Assembly: GCA_029817715.1 (NCBI GenBank)
Contig: JARUPY010000090.1
Coordinates: 310,001-374,000 of the forward strand
Reading direction: 5' to 3'
Source of the DNA: Melastoma dodecandrum
Lineage: Eukaryota > Streptophyta > Magnoliopsida > Myrtales > Melastomataceae
DNA: 64,000 nt
Position 1 is the first letter of the stretch. Each line of letters starts with the position of its first letter. A program made the position numbers and the translations under genes. The notes under the pieces are model-generated. The model worked only from the letters and a program-made list of their open reading frames with translations, searched no databases and had not been told where the DNA came from. Of this stretch, positions 21,394 to 30,645 are shown in pieces.

Positions 21394-22449
21394 CTACGCG
21401 GAGCGATCTGCGGCGAGTGCCGCCTTCGCGTCGTCGACGTCGGCCTGCATCTGCTCGGTCATCGCCTCGATGGTCTCGAACTTCGCCTCGCCGCGAAGGA
21501 AGGCGACGAACTCGACCTGCAGCGTCCGTCCGTAGAGGTCGCCGGAGAAGTCGAAGAGGAACACCTCGAGCAAAGGCGCCCCGTCGACCTCGACGGTCGG
21601 GCGGCGGCCCCAGCTGGCGACGGCATCGTAGCTGCGCCCATCGACGGTCGCGCGCACCGCGTAGATGCCGTGGCGCAGGCGGCAGCTCGGATCGGCGACG
21701 AGGTTGGCGGTCGGGAAGCCGAGCGTGCGGCCGAGCTTCTGGCCGCCGCGCACGGTGCCTGTGATCGCATAGGGATGGCCGAGCAGCGACGTGGCGCGAG
21801 CGATGTCGCCCTGCTCCAGCGCCTGTCGCGTGGCGGTCGACGACGCCACGACGATCGGGCCCTCGCCGTCCGACTCGACCTTGGGGACGATCTCGACATC
21901 GAAGCCGTGGCGACGCCCTGCCTCCTCGAGGAATGCCGGCGTGCCGACGCGGGCGCGGCCGAAGTGGAAATCGTAGCCGGCGACGACGGCCTGGGCACCG
22001 AGCCGGCGCATCAGGATGTCCTCGACGAACGCCTCGGCCGGCATCGTCGCCATCGCCTTGTCGAAGGTGAGCAGGACCATGCCGTCGACGCCGAGGCTCT
22101 CGAGCAGGCGCGCCTTGTCGTCGGCCGTGGTCAGCCGGAAGATCGTTCCGCCGCCGTCGAAATAGTCGCTTGGATGCGGCTCGAACGTGACCGCCGCGCA
22201 GGGGCAGCCGAGCGCGTCGGCACGTGCCCGGGCGCGCGCGATCACTGCCGCGTGGCCCCGGTGGACGCCATCGAAATTGCCGATCGCGAGCACGGGATGC
22301 GCGAGGCCGTCCGGCGGCGTTTCGGGATCGATGGCGACGACGAAGCGCCGCGCTGGTGCGTTGTCGGCCAAATCGAACCGGGTGGCTGGGGAAGCAGGGG
22401 TCGGCGAAGCGGGCGGACCCTGCAATGGTCGATACCCCCCGTCAAGCAT
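21394..22449 (-). CDS. ribF: Bifunctional riboflavin kinase / FAD synthetase
   Basis: RibF (about 351 residues) phosphorylates riboflavin to FMN and adenylylates it to FAD. The N-terminal nucleotidyltransferase half has AIGNFDGVHRGHAAVI and the C-terminal flavokinase half has GRTLGFPTANLV. ATG 22449 adds about 40 residues before the first strand, slightly long for the family; no strong ribosome site is visible, so the start is uncertain. It converges with the OhrR-like gene four bases away and diverges from the CheY-like gene. Confidence 0.93.
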   Translation of the reverse strand: MLDGGYRPLQGPPASPTPASPATRFDLADNAPARRFVVAIDPETPPDGLAHPVLAIGNFDGVHRGHAAVIARARARADALGCPCAAVTFEPHPSDYFDGGGTIFRLTTADDKARLLESLGVDGMVLLTFDKAMATMPAEAFVEDILMRRLGAQAVVAGYDFHFGRARVGTPAFLEEAGRRHGFDVEIVPKVESDGEGPIVVASSTATRQALEQGDIARATSLLGHPYAITGTVRGGQKLGRTLGFPTANLVADPSCRLRHGIYAVRATVDGRSYDAVASWGRRPTVEVDGAPLLEVFLFDFSGDLYGRTLQVEFVAFLRGEAKFETIEAMTEQMQADVDDAKAALAADRSA

Positions 22450-22620
22450 ATCGGCAACGCGAGGCCCGCGGGTGACGCAGCGTTGTCGTCGCGGGGATTT
22501 TTTACCGATCGGCTTAAGGAATTCGCAAGTGCGTTGGCGCTTAAGTGTCACGAACGACGGGGGCGTGTTTGGGCGGCTCGGTCGTGCACGTGACCGGCGA
22601 TGGACCACGGGAGCCAGGCC

Positions 22621-23013
22621 ATGACTGCCCATACCGCGATGCCGATTCTGGTCGTCGACGACTACCAGACGATGGTGCGCATCATCCGCAACCTCTTGAA
22701 GCAGATCGGCTACGAGAACGTCGACGACGCCGCCAACGGCGAGGAGGCGCTGCGCAAGATCCGCGAGAAGTCCTACGGTCTCATCATCTCCGACTGGAAC
22801 ATGGAGCCGATGACCGGCTTCCAGCTGCTCCAGAAGGTGCGCGAGATACGCGGCCTGTCGGACATCCCCTTCATCATGGTGACCGCCGAGTCGAAGACCG
22901 ACAACGTCATCGCCGCGCGCCGCGCCGGGGTCAGCCACTACATCGTCAAGCCGTTCAACGCGGCGACGCTGAAGGCCAAGATCGACGCGATCTTCGCAGC
23001 CGTCGCGGCCTAA
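22621..23013 (+). CDS. Single-domain CheY-like response regulator
   Basis: A 130-residue stand-alone receiver domain. The acidic pair is ILVVDDYQTM, the phosphoacceptor Asp is D58 in LIISDWNMEPM, the conserved Thr is in MVTAESK and Lys in HYIVKPF. CheY-type proteins bind the flagellar switch or act in phosphorelays; no che genes are nearby, so its kinase and target are unknown. ATG 22621 is preferred over ATG 22600 because GGGAG lies eight bases upstream. A strong terminator follows. Confidence 0.85.
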   Translation: MTAHTAMPILVVDDYQTMVRIIRNLLKQIGYENVDDAANGEEALRKIREKSYGLIISDWNMEPMTGFQLLQKVREIRGLSDIPFIMVTAESKTDNVIAARRAGVSHYIVKPFNAATLKAKIDAIFAAVAA

Positions 23014-23038
23014 GGATCCGGCGCGCTTCAGAACTCCC

Positions 23039-23077
23039 GAGGGCATCGCGGCCGGAACCGCTCGATGCCCTTTTTCT
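23039..23077 (+). terminator. Rho-independent terminator after the CheY-like gene
   Basis: GGGCATCG (23041-23048) and CGATGCCC (23063-23070) form an 8-bp perfect stem followed by TTTTTCTTT, 26 bases after the stop codon. Confidence 0.85.
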
Positions 23078-23094
23078 TTGGGACGCACGGCGGC

Positions 23095-24714
23095 TCAGTA
23101 GCGCCCGTGGCTGCCGCGCGCATTGCCGCGCTGGCTGCGGCCGCCGCGCGACGGCGCCTCGGTGCTCGGGCGCGACGGATCGGTCAGGAACATCGGCTTG
23201 GCGAAATAATAGCCCTGGGCGACGTTGATGCGCGTCGCGGCCTGCAGGTAGGCCAGCTCCTCGTAGGTCTCGACGCCCTCGACGACGATGCGCAGGTTGA
23301 GGGCGTTGCCGAGCAGCTCGATCACCTTGAGGATCGTCTGGTTACGCGGCTTGGCGTGGATGCCGGTGATGAACGAGCGGTCGACCTTGAGCTCGTCGGC
23401 GGTGATCTCCGCCAGCATCGACAGCGAGGAATAGCCGACGCCGAAGTCGTCGATCGAGACGCCGATCCCGTGCTCGCGCAGCATCGGCAGGATGTGGCTC
23501 TGGAACTCGCCCTTGGATAGAAAAGCCTCCTCGGTCAGCTCGAGCACGAAGCGGCCGGGATAGCCCGTATAGGCCAGGCGCTCGACCAGGGCCTTCATGA
23601 AGACGAGGTCGGTCGCCTGCTTGGCCGCGACGTTCAGGCTGATCGTCGCGTTCGGGCCGAAGGCGTCGTTGATCTCGTCGATCTGGCCGATCACCTGCTC
23701 GAACAGGATCATCGAGATCTCGTCCATCAGGCCGAGCTCGATCGCCAGCTTGATGAAGTCGCCCGGCGCGCGGATGATCCCGTTCTCGTCGCGCCAGCGC
23801 AGCAGCACCTCCAGCCCGACGATCTCGTCGGTGCGGAAGTCGACCTTGGGCTGGAAGGCGCACAGGAAGCTGCGGTCGCGGATCGCCAGTCGCAGCCGCT
23901 GCTCGACCTCCATGCGCGCCGTCGCCGCCTCCGAAAGGTTGGCGTCGAAGAGCCGGATGCCGCCTTTGGTGGATTCCTTGACCCGATACATCGCGCTGTC
24001 GGCGGCGGCGCGGAGCACCTCGTAGCTCTGCCCGTGCGCCGGGTAGAAGCTGACGCCGATCGACGCCGAGGCGAAGATCTCGAACCCGTCGATGAAGAAC
24101 GGCTCGCGGAAGCGCGACGAGAGGCGCTCGACCTCGGGTCCGATCTCGTCGGCCGACGCGAGCGGCGCCGTCAGCAGAACGAATTCGTCGCCGCCGACGC
24201 GCGCCAGGAGGTCGGTGCCGCGCGAGTTCTCGGAGATGCGGCGGGCGATCTTGACGAGCAACTGATCGCCGACGCCGTGGCCGTAATAGTCGTTGATGAA
24301 CTTGAAGTTGTCGACGTCGATGAAGGACAGCGCGAACGACGGCGCGCCCTCGGCGATCATCGAGTTCACCGTCTGCTGCATCAGGTTCGTCTTCGGCAGG
24401 CCGGTGAGATCGTCGAAGAAGGCGCGCTTGGCGAGCTCGTCCTCGACGCGGTTGCGCTCGGTGGTGTCGGTGAGGGTCAGGACGTCGTAGCTGCGTCCGT
24501 CGAGCTCGACGACGTGGCGCACGGCCTCGACGTCGCGATGCTCGCCATCGCCCTCCTGCGACTTGGCGAAGGCGTGCGCGGCAGCGTTCGCGAACAGGCT
24601 CGTGCCCGCCGCGCGATCGTGGATCGCCAGGCCGAGCGGCAGCTTCTCGAGGACGCGCGCGATGATGTCGCCGCGTCTCGGCTCGTTCGCCTGATCGGCG
24701 CCCCCGGGGGTCAT
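23095..24714 (-). CDS. GGDEF-EAL protein (c-di-GMP synthesis/degradation)
   Basis: A 539-residue dual-domain protein. After a short PAS-like N-terminus (about 1-90) comes the diguanylate cyclase domain with an intact GGDEF at residues 174-178 and an allosteric I-site RGTD at 165-168. The phosphodiesterase domain has EVL instead of EAL at 301-303, but keeps the metal and catalytic residues in ISLNVAA, ELTEEAF, SIDDFGVGYSS, ELKVDRSF and EGVE, so both halves may be active. No membrane segment is seen. It starts three bases after the HerA-like stop, implying coexpression with that ATPase. Confidence 0.9.
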   Translation of the reverse strand: MTPGGADQANEPRRGDIIARVLEKLPLGLAIHDRAAGTSLFANAAAHAFAKSQEGDGEHRDVEAVRHVVELDGRSYDVLTLTDTTERNRVEDELAKRAFFDDLTGLPKTNLMQQTVNSMIAEGAPSFALSFIDVDNFKFINDYYGHGVGDQLLVKIARRISENSRGTDLLARVGGDEFVLLTAPLASADEIGPEVERLSSRFREPFFIDGFEIFASASIGVSFYPAHGQSYEVLRAAADSAMYRVKESTKGGIRLFDANLSEAATARMEVEQRLRLAIRDRSFLCAFQPKVDFRTDEIVGLEVLLRWRDENGIIRAPGDFIKLAIELGLMDEISMILFEQVIGQIDEINDAFGPNATISLNVAAKQATDLVFMKALVERLAYTGYPGRFVLELTEEAFLSKGEFQSHILPMLREHGIGVSIDDFGVGYSSLSMLAEITADELKVDRSFITGIHAKPRNQTILKVIELLGNALNLRIVVEGVETYEELAYLQAATRINVAQGYYFAKPMFLTDPSRPSTEAPSRGGRSQRGNARGSHGRY

Positions 24715-24717
24715 CGG

Positions 24718-26457
24718 CTAGCGCCGCAGCAGCTGGTACTTGGCCTGGTCGAGCCGTGCGCTCGCGCTCTGCATCGCGCCCGGCTCGGGCGCCGTCGCGG
24801 GGGCGATGGTGACGTCCTCCTGCCGCGGCTTGCGATCCGTCGCCGCACGCCGCCAGCGATCGACGACCTCCTGCACGAACTCGATCCCGACGCGTCTCTC
24901 CGGCTCCAGCGACCAGCTGCCGATCGCTTCGCTGTGCGGAAGCAGGTGCTGGGGCAGCGTCCGGAAGGTCATGCGGGTCGGCAGCGGTACCGCCTCGCCG
25001 ATGCCGATGATCTCGCGCGTCGCGAGCGTCGGGATGAAATCGAGCAGGTCGGCCGTATCGTCGCTCACCGCCGAGCGCAGCAGCGCCTGGTCGCGCTCGT
25101 TGGCCATGCGCATCGCGAACAGCGTGGCGCATTGCGAGATGATCGTCGGGTCGAGCTCGGCGGGGCGCTGCGAGACGAGGCCGAGGAAGACGCCGTACTT
25201 GCGGCCCTCCTTGGCGATGCGCGAGATCGCCCGGCGCGTCGGCGCGAAGCCGATCGAATGATCGATCGAGGCGTAGCGATGCGCCTCCTCGCAGACGAAG
25301 AGCAGCGGGATCGCGCCGTCGCTCCACAGCCCGAAGTCGAAGGCGAGACGGCACAGCACCGAGACGACGGCATCCATCACCTCGACCGGGAGCCCGGCCA
25401 ATTGCATCACGGTGATCGGCTTGCCCTGCATGTCGATGCGGAACAGCTGGTTCAGTAGCTCCGCCATCGTGTCGCCGCCGACGTTGGCGTTCTCGAACAT
25501 GAAGTCGTAGCGCGGGTCGTTGCGGATCGTCTCGATGCGGGTGATGAGGCGGTGGTAATTCATCCGGCTCGAGCGGTTCTCGAGCTTGCCCATGCGCTCG
25601 TCGATGAGCGCGATGAGATCCTGCAGCATGTAGGGCACCGGCGTGTCGATGGTGAAGCCGGTCGAGCGCGGGTCGAACCGCTTCAGCGAGAGGCGGTCGG
25701 CGACCTTGTATTGGAGGTACTGGCTCTTCGCGATCGGGATCAGCTCGGCGAGGATCTCCAATTCCTCGTCGAGGCCGGGGCGCCCGCCGTAGATGACGTC
25801 GACCACCTCCTCGAAATTGAACAGCCAGAACGGCAGCTTCGACGCGCGCGGATTGACGACGTTGGCCATGTCGCCGAAGCAGCGGCCGTATTCGTTGTGG
25901 CTGTCGAGCACGAACATGCGCAGGTCCGGCCTTACGCCGAGGATCTCGCGCAGCATGACGGCGACGCCGCTCGACTTGCCGACGCCGGTGGAGCCGAGCA
26001 CCGCGAAATGCCGGTTGAGGAGCGCATCGACATCGACATGCGCCTCGATCGTGGGGTCGTTGTAGAGCCGGCCGATCGAGATCGACCGTTCGGCGCGCCG
26101 GCCGTAGATCAGGCCGATGCCGTCGCGCGGTAGGACGCAGGCCTCGTCGCCGATGTTGGGATAGCTGGCGAGGCCGCGGCGGAACAGGGGTCGGCCGTCG
26201 TGCCCGACGACGATTTCTCCCACGAGATCGACGGTCGCCGTGACGCGGGAGACGCCGCCCTTCTCGAGCGCGGGGATGCTCGCGATCTCGGTGATCATGC
26301 CGACCGGCCGGGCCCCGCCCGCCTCGATCGAGAGGAACGCACCGACCGTGATGCGCTCGCTGCGCGACAGATCGAGATCGATCGTTGCACGAGACCCGCG
26401 CACCGATGAGATGCGCCCGACGCGAGAACCTGTTTCGAGGGGGAGGGGGTAGTCCAT
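24718..26457 (-). CDS. HerA-like ATPase (DUF87, HAS-barrel)
   Basis: A 579-residue P-loop ATPase of the HerA/FtsK superfamily. The N-terminal 100 residues look like a HAS beta-barrel, followed by Walker A GSTGVGKSSG near residue 153 and Walker B PLLFVCEEAHRY near 375. The arginine-rich C-terminal part (RAISRIAKEGRKYGVFLGLVSQRP) matches the HerA core. HerA hexamers translocate DNA with NurA nuclease in archaea, and bacterial HerA proteins pair with Sir2 or nuclease effectors in defence; no such partner is present, only the downstream GGDEF-EAL gene. Function is unknown. Confidence 0.8.
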   Translation of the reverse strand: MDYPLPLETGSRVGRISSVRGSRATIDLDLSRSERITVGAFLSIEAGGARPVGMITEIASIPALEKGGVSRVTATVDLVGEIVVGHDGRPLFRRGLASYPNIGDEACVLPRDGIGLIYGRRAERSISIGRLYNDPTIEAHVDVDALLNRHFAVLGSTGVGKSSGVAVMLREILGVRPDLRMFVLDSHNEYGRCFGDMANVVNPRASKLPFWLFNFEEVVDVIYGGRPGLDEELEILAELIPIAKSQYLQYKVADRLSLKRFDPRSTGFTIDTPVPYMLQDLIALIDERMGKLENRSSRMNYHRLITRIETIRNDPRYDFMFENANVGGDTMAELLNQLFRIDMQGKPITVMQLAGLPVEVMDAVVSVLCRLAFDFGLWSDGAIPLLFVCEEAHRYASIDHSIGFAPTRRAISRIAKEGRKYGVFLGLVSQRPAELDPTIISQCATLFAMRMANERDQALLRSAVSDDTADLLDFIPTLATREIIGIGEAVPLPTRMTFRTLPQHLLPHSEAIGSWSLEPERRVGIEFVQEVVDRWRRAATDRKPRQEDVTIAPATAPEPGAMQSASARLDQAKYQLLRR

Positions 26458-26561
26458 ATGTTCCTGCTCGCTGCCGTCAGAGCTTTGCCGTGCAGCCTTG
26501 AGAAACCGTGTATGTCGAGCCTAGCCGACGAAAATTGACGTCGGGTCAACGTGGACATCCC

Positions 26562-27097
26562 ATGAATCTCTTCGGGGCGGATCTCGTCAGGACGGATCTC
26601 GTCAGGACTGTCCTGCCGTCGCCGCTCGGCGCCCTCGCCCTGGTCGCATCTCCGGCGGGGCTCGCGGCGGTGCTGTGGGAGAACGAGGACGGCAGCCGGG
26701 TCGGCCTCGCCCCGCTCGACGCGATCCCCGCGGCGCCCGCCGATTCCCTCCTCATCGAGGCGGGGCGGCAGCTCGCCGCCTACCTCGAGGGCACGCTTCA
26801 GCGCTTCACGGTCCCCCTCGACCTTCGCGGCACCCCCTTCCAGCGCAGCGTCTGGCAGGCGCTCGTCGCCATCCCCTACGGGTGCACGCGCACCTACGGC
26901 GAGATCGCCGCGCAGCTCGGCCGCCCGGCGGCGGGTCGCGCGGTGGGGGCCGCCAACGCCCGCAACCCGCTTTCGATCGTCGTGCCCTGCCATCGGCTCG
27001 TCGGCGCCGGCTGCAGGGCTTCGCCGGCGGCCTCGCGGCCAAGCGCTGGCTGATCGACCTCGAGGCCGGCCGCCATCGCCGCAGCCGCGCGGCCTGA
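26562..27097 (+). pseudogene. ogt: Methylated-DNA--protein-cysteine methyltransferase, frameshifted
   Basis: An Ogt/Ada-C-type suicide enzyme for O6-methylguanine. The helix-turn-helix (FQRSVWQALVAIPYGCTRTYGEIA) and the active-site IVVPCHRLVG are intact, but directly after VGAG the frame changes. The frame from ATG 26562 ends at 27053 with an unrelated tail, while the expected C-terminus (FAGGLAAKRWLIDLEAG) continues in another frame to 27097. The catalytic Cys is retained, but the last 28 or so conserved residues would be lost. A perfect 15-bp tandem duplication near the start (26579-26608) duplicates the residues DLVRT. recQ follows two bases after the second-frame stop. Sequencing error cannot be excluded. 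Confidence 0.72.
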
Positions 27098-27099
27098 GC

Positions 27100-27960
27100 A
27101 TGGAGTCCGTGCCCGCGCATGCGCTCGATGCGCTGCATCGCGTCTTCGGCTTCGTCGACCTCAAGCCCGGGCAGGCCGAGGTGGTGGCGGCCGTCCTCGC
27201 CGGCGAGGACGTGCTGGCCGTGATGCCGACCGGCGCTGGCAAGTCGCTCTGCTATCAGCTCCCGGCCGTCGTCGGTCGCCGCCTCACCGTCGTCGTCTCG
27301 CCGCTGATCGCGCTGATGCGCGACCAGGTCGGCGCGCTGCAGGCGAGGGGCGTCGCGGCGGGCGGCCTTCACTCTGGCAACACCGGAGCCGAGGCGGCCG
27401 ACGTCGAAGCCGCGCTGCGGCGGCGCGCGCTGCGGCTGCTCTACGTGTCGCCAGAGCGCCTGCTGCGCCCCGGCACCATCGGCCTGCTCCGCGACGCGGG
27501 GTGTGACCGGCTGGCCATCGACGAGGCGCATTGCGTCTCGCAATGGGGCCACGACTTCCGGCCGGAATACATGGAGCTGCGCGCCGCCGCCGACGCGCTC
27601 GGCGATCCGGCCATCCTCGCCGTCACCGCTTCGGCCGACCACGCGACGCGCGAGGAGATCGTCGCGAAGCTGTTCCGCCGCGCGCCGCGGCGCTTCGTGC
27701 GCTCGTTCGACCGGCCCAACCTGCACCTCGCCATCGCCCGCAAGGGCGACGCGCTCGCGCAGATCCGCGCCTTCCTGAAGCCGCGCAAGGGGCAGGCGGG
27801 CATCATCTACGCCGCCTCGCGCAAGGGGGTGGAGAAGCTCGCCGACAGGCTCGCCAAGGACGGCGTGTGGGCGCTGCCCTACCACGCCGGCATGGAGCCG
27901 CACCTGCGCCACGCCCACCAGGACGAATTCCTGCGCGGCCAGGGCGTGGTCGTGGTGGCG

Positions 27961-27992
<32 letters not shown>

Positions 27993-28971
27993 GGACGTGC
28001 GCTTCGTCTGCCATGCCGACCTGCCGGGCTCGGTCGAGGGCTATTACCAGGAGATCGGCCGCGCCGGCCGCGACGGGCAGCGCTCCGACACGTTGATGCT
28101 GTGGGGCGAGGGGGATGTGCGGCTGCGCGAGCGCCAGATCGCCCTGTCCGATGCCGGCCCGGCGCACAAGGCCGTCGAGCGCCGCCGCCTGTCGGCGCTG
28201 CTGGCGCTCTGCGAGACGCCGCGCTGCCGCCGCCAGACCCTGCTCGCCGCCTTCGGCGAGGAGGGACCGGCCTGCGGCTTCTGCGACATGTGCGACGGCG
28301 CGCATGCGATGTTCGACGGCAAGGTCGCCGCGCAGAAGGCGATGTCGGCGGTGCTGCGCACGGCGGGGCGCTTCTACCCCGGCCACCTCGCCAACCTCCT
28401 GATCGGCAACGCGACCGAGGCGATCTCGCGCCACGGCCACGACGACCTGCCGACCTTCGGCGTCGGCGGCGAGTTCACCGCCGCCGAGTGGCGCAGCGTG
28501 TTCCGGCAGATCCAGGCGGCCGGGTTGATCGTCCAGGACGAGGAGGACGGCGGCCGCTGGATGGTCACCGAAAGCGGCCGCGCGGTTCTGAAGGGCGACG
28601 CCGAGCTCGACCTCGTCGCGGCCGAGCCGTCGACCCGCAAGGGGCGCGCGGCGCGCGCCGCCCTGCGCGGCGTCGCCGAGGCCGATGCGCCGACCCCGCG
28701 CGGCGCGGTGCCGGCCGACGCCGACGAGGCTCACCTCACCCCCGACGACGCCCGGCTCTTCGCCCGACTGAAGGCCTGGCGGCTCGAGATCGCGCGGGCG
28801 CAGAAGGTGCCGCCCTACGTCGTCTTCAGCGACCGCACGCTGCGCGCCATCGCCGCCGGCCGCCCGCGCGACGCGGTCGATCTAGGCCGTCTGCACGGCA
28901 TCGGCCCGGCCAAGATCGCGAGCTTCGGGGACAAGGTGCTCGAGGTCGTGGCCGGGTTCGCCGACGGCTAG
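27100..28971 (+). CDS. recQ: ATP-dependent DNA helicase RecQ
   Basis: A 3'-5' DNA helicase (623 residues) of the RecF recombination pathway. Motif I is MPTGAGKSLCYQLPA, motif II IDEAHCVSQWGHDF, and motif VI EIGRAGRDGQ. The RQC zinc site is spread over CETPRCRRQ and CGFCDMCDG. A winged helix and a C-terminal HRDC domain (PPYVVFSDRTLRAIA, HGIGPAKIASFG) complete the usual domain order. It abuts the broken ogt and is probably cotranscribed with it. A GC-rich hairpin follows. Confidence 0.96.
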
Positions 28972-28973
28972 GC

Positions 28974-28996
28974 CCTCCCCCGCATCACGGGGGAGG
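28974..28996. terminator. Hairpin between convergent recQ and HhH gene
   Basis: CCTCCCCCG and CGGGGGAGG form a perfect 9-bp stem with a 5-base loop in the 33-bp gap between the stop codons. It is placed to act on both strands, but has no U-tract. Confidence 0.55.
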
Positions 28997-29004
28997 ATCG
29001 CAAG

Positions 29005-29334
29005 CTACTTCTGCTTGGCGATGATCTTGTCCTTGATGCCGTCGTAGGTCTTCTGCGGCAGGATGCCCTTGGCGACGAGGTCGTCCTTGCCCTTCCACGG
29101 GCGGCCGGCGATGATCTTCTTGGCGCGCGCGTCGCCGACCCCCTTCAGCGCCTTCAGCTCGTCCTCGGACGCCGAGTTGAGATCGAGCAGCGGGCCCTTC
29201 GGCGCCGCCTTCATCGACATCGACATCGAGGGCGCGGCCTTCATGGCGGGCGCGGGCGCCGGCGCCTGGGCGCGGACGGGCAGCGCGAGGGCCAGCGTGG
29301 CGGCGAGGACGAGCAGCGGGGTCTTCAGCGTCAT
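29005..29334 (-). CDS. Secreted helix-hairpin-helix protein (ComEA-like)
   Basis: A 109-residue exported protein. The first 23 residues are a signal peptide ([18 protein letters not shown]), followed by an Ala/Pro/Met-rich linker. A helix-hairpin-helix domain of the ComEA type follows: [18 protein letters not shown] and [12 protein letters not shown]. Such domains bind DNA without sequence preference; periplasmic ComEA acts in DNA uptake, but no other competence gene is nearby. ATG 29334 is used because it begins the signal peptide. Confidence 0.8.
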   Translation of the reverse strand: MTLKTPLLVLAATLALALPVRAQAPAPAPAMKAAPSMSMSMKAAPKGPLLDLNSASEDELKALKGVGDARAKKIIAGRPWKGKDDLVAKGILPQKTYDGIKDKIIAKQK

Positions 29335-29883
29335 GGTCGAATCCCAAAGCCGCGCCGATCGCGGCGAACGATGCTTCGCGAGTGTACGGAACGCGGTCAA
29401 GCGCCCCCGCGCCGCCGCCCACCGGCAAGCTTGTCGCAGCGATCGATCGAGCGGTAGAATAGCCGAAAAGGGCCGCGCCGTCGAGGGCGCCGCATCCGAC
29501 AGGCGTCACCTCTCGATTGTCGCCGGGCGCCGACCTCCAGCCTTGCCAAAGTCGGCGCTCGCCGTCTCCGAAAGGCACCTTTGTCGGCGGGCGCCGACCC
29601 CGACGAGGACCAAAGTCGGCGCTCGCCGACGTGATTTTTTCATGTCGGCGTTGGGCGACATCGGTGCGGGGCGAGTGTTCGAGGGATTGCTCGCGTTTTC
29701 AGAGAAGCAGTCGCCACAAGCTGTCAGCCTCCAGCGCCCGGACCGCTTGGCAATGTCACCACCTGCCGTAATGCTCGTTAAAGTGCGAGGTCGGCGATGT
29801 GCTTGATGGCCACCGTTTCGGCCTCGGCGCGCTGCCGCTCGGGGGCGCCGCTTAACGGGCGCTCTCTCCGTCGTCAGTTTCAG
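29335..29883. other. Non-coding region with palindrome array
   Basis: No credible gene is seen in these 549 bases. The left part (29335-29518) should hold the promoter of the HhH gene. The middle contains the palindrome array listed separately, and 29660-29883 shows no recognised element. Composition becomes less GC-rich towards the next genes. Confidence 0.6.
29519..29659. repeat. Array of 16-bp palindromes at 32-bp spacing
   Basis: Sixteen-base palindromic units start at 29519 (GTCGCCGGGCGCCGAC), 29551 (GTCGGCGCTCGCCGTC), 29583 (GTCGGCGGGCGCCGAC) and 29615 (GTCGGCGCTCGCCGAC), exactly 32 bases apart, with 16-base spacers. A fifth, looser copy starts at 29644. Two units are preceded by CCAAA and one by CCTTT. 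The fourth unit is followed after four bases by TTTTTT, giving a terminator-like end on the plus strand (29615-29640). The repeats are too short for a normal CRISPR. Confidence 0.75.
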
Positions 29884-30645
29884 TTAAGCTGCGGCCCTAA
29901 AGGAGTCGTCCGCGTCCGTTACGAGGTACAGCTTGCGTGCGGCGCGCCCCAAAAGTGCTTTGTCGCCAGCATCTACGTTTCCTTCAAGAACCGCCGCGAG
30001 GAACGGCGGCCTATCCAGCCGAGATACATCGTCTAATTTAGAATAAGCGAAGGCCACCGACACAGGTGCCGGCGTGACAATGGAGAACAGGCCGGGACGC
30101 CCGCTAGGCAAATCGACCCGCGCGTCAAAGGTCCATGCGCGTGCAGCTCCGCTAAAGTCGGCATTTTTGATGACCTTACGCTCTCCAAAAATGCGCCCGA
30201 GGCGTACTGCCAATTCTTCCTTTCGTCGTGTCTCAAACCTTTCCGCGAATTTTTCACTGGTCCGGATGAGAGCCAAAGCCACCGCATTCGCGACTAGCGA
30301 AGTCAGGCCTACCAAACGATCGACCGGAGCTTTTGTCTCAAACAATTCCCACTCGTTGAAACTGAGATCGTACTCTTTTGCGACCTTCTTCGCTTCGCGC
30401 CGGCAAATATCCTCTGCACCCATCAGTTCGGCTTCGCGCATCGCAAATCCGTCGTCTGTGATCGTGAACTCCAAGGGACCGCCGAGCAGCTTGATGCCGA
30501 CATTTCGGCCGGTCGGCGAGGCGACGGGGGTTTGTACGTAGACATCCCCGCCGACGGTCTTGGCGTAAGCCAAGCCCCTGGCCACTTCATCGGCAATTTG
30601 GCGGAGAGCGCCTATGTCGTTCCTTAGAATAGCGTCGCTGACCAT
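29884..30645 (-). CDS. Uncharacterised protein with DUF1828-like N-terminus
   Basis: A 253-residue soluble protein that I do not recognise with certainty. Its N-terminal third, VYVQTPVASPTGRNVGIKLL followed by FTITDDGFAMREAELMGA, fits the DUF1828 pattern (a beta-rich segment ending in a TDDG turn). The C-terminal two thirds are mixed helix and strand with no motif known to me. It overlaps the upstream gene by 22 bases, so the two are surely cotranscribed. Codon use is less GC-biased than in neighbours, suggesting acquisition. DUF1828 proteins are often in mobile or accessory DNA; no activity is established. Confidence 0.7.
   Translation of the reverse strand: MVSDAILRNDIGALRQIADEVARGLAYAKTVGGDVYVQTPVASPTGRNVGIKLLGGPLEFTITDDGFAMREAELMGAEDICRREAKKVAKEYDLSFNEWELFETKAPVDRLVGLTSLVANAVALALIRTSEKFAERFETRRKEELAVRLGRIFGERKVIKNADFSGAARAWTFDARVDLPSGRPGLFSIVTPAPVSVAFAYSKLDDVSRLDRPPFLAAVLEGNVDAGDKALLGRAARKLYLVTDADDSFRAAA

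Noticed and set aside
29519..29659. Mini CRISPR array
   Set aside because: Repeats are 16 bp, self-palindromic and variable at the centre, spacers are 16 bp and partly alike, and no cas genes are nearby.
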